The notes below the pieces were generated by a model. The model ran no database searches, was not told where the DNA came from, and saw nothing but the letters and a program-made list of their open reading frames with translations. Position numbers and translations under genes: made by a program. 6,728 bases of DNA from positions 1 through 6,728 of the forward strand of contig JAATFK010000144.1 of the NCBI GenBank assembly GCA_015655225.1. Direction: 5' to 3'. Shown piece after piece: positions 4,868 through 6,728 of this stretch. Each line of letters starts with the position of its first letter. The stretch's first letter is position 1. The DNA is from Solirubrobacterales bacterium (GTDB lineage: Bacteria; Actinomycetota; Thermoleophilia; Solirubrobacterales; Solirubrobacteraceae).

Positions 4868-5254
4868 GTGGCGGACTTTCTCGACGCAAGAGTGAAGGAG
4901 ATCGAGGGGCGACTCCAGGAGCTGCGCCCCTTGATCGAGGAGTACAACCGGCTCGAGGCGGCGTCCGCCGCGTTGACGGGCAGAGCGACGCTGCCGCGCC
5001 TGCGCGGCGCGTCTCCCCGCTCGAACGGGAACGGCAGCAGCGCCGCCAGCCGTCGCGGCCGCCCGCGTGGCAGCCGCGGCGACAACACGCGCGCCACGCA
5101 GGCGGTCGAGCTGGTGCGCACCCAGCCCGGGATCACGATCCCCGAGCTGGCGCAGCACATGGGGATCAGACCGAACTACCTCTACCGCATCCTCCCCCAG
5201 CTGGAGGAGGACGGGAGAGTGCGCCGTGACGACAAGGGCTGGTTTCCCGGGTAG
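4868..5254 (+). CDS. Coiled-coil / AT-hook / winged helix-turn-helix DNA-binding protein
   Basis: A 128-residue protein starting at GTG, with GGAGG five bases upstream. Residues 1-36 (DARVKEIEGRLQELRPLIEE and on) form a likely helical, coiled-coil dimerisation segment. Residues about 37-73 are a low-complexity basic linker containing RRGRPRG (62-68), a textbook AT-hook core (GRP at 64-66) expected to bind the minor groove. Residues about 75-128 form a winged helix-turn-helix: TQAVELVRTQPGITIPELA, then recognition-helix-like GIRPNYLYRILPQLEEDG, then the wing RVRRDDKGWF. It is probably a regulator or small nucleoid-associated protein; targets unknown. It converges on mdh, with 18 bases between the stop codons. 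I recall similar short wHTH proteins as multi-copy families in related actinobacteria but cannot confirm it here. Confidence 0.85.
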   Translation: MADFLDARVKEIEGRLQELRPLIEEYNRLEAASAALTGRATLPRLRGASPRSNGNGSSAASRRGRPRGSRGDNTRATQAVELVRTQPGITIPELAQHMGIRPNYLYRILPQLEEDGRVRRDDKGWFPG

Positions 5255-5258
5255 GGCC

Positions 5259-5272
5259 AGCCCCTTCGCGGG

Positions 5273-5274
<2 letters not shown>
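5259..5274. terminator. Shared hairpin between the convergent wHTH gene and mdh
   Basis: AGCCC (5259-5263) pairs with GGGCT (5270-5274) around CTTCGC. The structure sits between the two stop codons and overlaps the mdh stop. A second AGCCC (5280-5284, inside mdh) could pair with the same GGGCT, so two exclusive short stems are possible. The symmetric position suits a bidirectional terminator, though the stem is short and T-runs are lacking. Confidence 0.4.
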
Positions 5275-6406
<1,132 letters not shown>

Positions 6407-6728
6407 ATGCCGAAGATCAAGGTGAAGAACCCCGTCGTCGAGCTCGACGGCGACGAGATGACGCGCATCATCTGGGAGTTCATCAAGAACCAGCTGATCC
6501 TGCCGTACCTCGAGATCGACCTGAAGTACTACGACCTCGGGATGGAGCACCGTGACGCGACCGGCGACCAGGTGACGGTCGACTCCGCCAATGCGATCAA
6601 GCAGTACGGCGTCGGCGTCAAGTGCGCGACGATCACGCCCGACGAGGCGCGCGTCGAGGAGTTCGGGCTGAAGGAGATGTACCGCTCCCCGAACGGGACG
6701 ATCCGCAACATCCTCGGCGGCGTGATCT
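6407..6728 (+). CDS. icd: NADP-dependent isocitrate dehydrogenase, eukaryote-like dimeric type (N-terminal 107 residues)
   Basis: This enzyme oxidatively decarboxylates isocitrate to 2-oxoglutarate with NADP in the TCA cycle. The visible part, from ATG 6407 to the right edge, opens with [20 protein letters not shown] and continues with [37 protein letters not shown] and [13 protein letters not shown]. This is the dimeric subfamily shared with mitochondrial and cytosolic eukaryotic IDH, not the E. coli-type or the large monomeric type. Isocitrate-site residues T77, S94, N96 and R100 are present at the same numbers as in human IDH1. The remaining substrate arginines, the metal-binding aspartates and the C-terminus lie beyond the window. 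The ribosome site is weak (AAAGAGAACG, 6391-6400). It is divergent from mdh. Confidence 0.96.
   Translation, partial: MPKIKVKNPVVELDGDEMTRIIWEFIKNQLILPYLEIDLKYYDLGMEHRDATGDQVTVDSANAIKQYGVGVKCATITPDEARVEEFGLKEMYRSPNGTIRNILGGVI

Overview
The window looks like a chromosomal core-genome segment from a high-GC actinobacterium. The evidence is strong G/C bias at third codon positions, long spurious antisense ORFs over every gene, GTG and TTG starts, TAnnnT-type -10 boxes, two probable leaderless genes, and an hsp20-lon pair. The mix of small lineage-type hypotheticals with mdh and icd reminds me of Thermoleophilia (Solirubrobacterales / Conexibacter-like), but that placement is recalled and was not tested. 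I see no phage, transposon, CRISPR, tRNA or rRNA sequence.

Layout. At 1-2988 all genes are on the minus strand. Reading in the direction of transcription they are: a 79-residue protein with four cysteines (2988-2749), a stretch with two strong GC hairpins, a metallo-beta-lactamase-fold hydrolase with a TTG start (2647-1886), a compact terminator/promoter segment, an Hsp20 small heat-shock protein (1836-1330), and Lon protease. Lon begins inside the hsp20 stop codon (ATGA) and runs off the left edge just before Walker B. At 2989-3199 there is a relatively AT-rich divergent intergenic region. At 3200-5254 the genes are on the plus strand: an atypical SDR-like NAD(P)-binding protein, a SRPBCC/START-like protein with its own probable leaderless promoter, a 248-bp intergenic stretch with repeats and a hairpin, and a coiled-coil/AT-hook/winged-helix DNA-binding protein. 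This last gene converges on malate dehydrogenase (6265-5273, minus). Mdh is in turn divergent from NADP-isocitrate dehydrogenase (6407 to the right edge, plus), with palindromic sequence in the shared control region.

How the genes work together. Hsp20 and Lon form a translationally coupled protein-quality-control unit in which a holdase sits next to an ATP-dependent protease. Mdh and Icd are TCA-cycle enzymes sharing a divergent control region, so coordinate regulation is plausible. The SDR-like and SRPBCC proteins are adjacent and may act on related small molecules, but no substrate can be read from sequence. The wHTH protein is a candidate regulator or nucleoid-associated protein of unknown target.

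No clearly new multi-gene system is visible. The best leads are the hsp20/lon coupling with its compact leaderless control region, the 1-2-3-4 alternating hairpins ahead of the MBL gene, the AT-hook/wHTH protein, the small CX2CX7CX7C protein, and the repeats and hairpin at 4612-4768.
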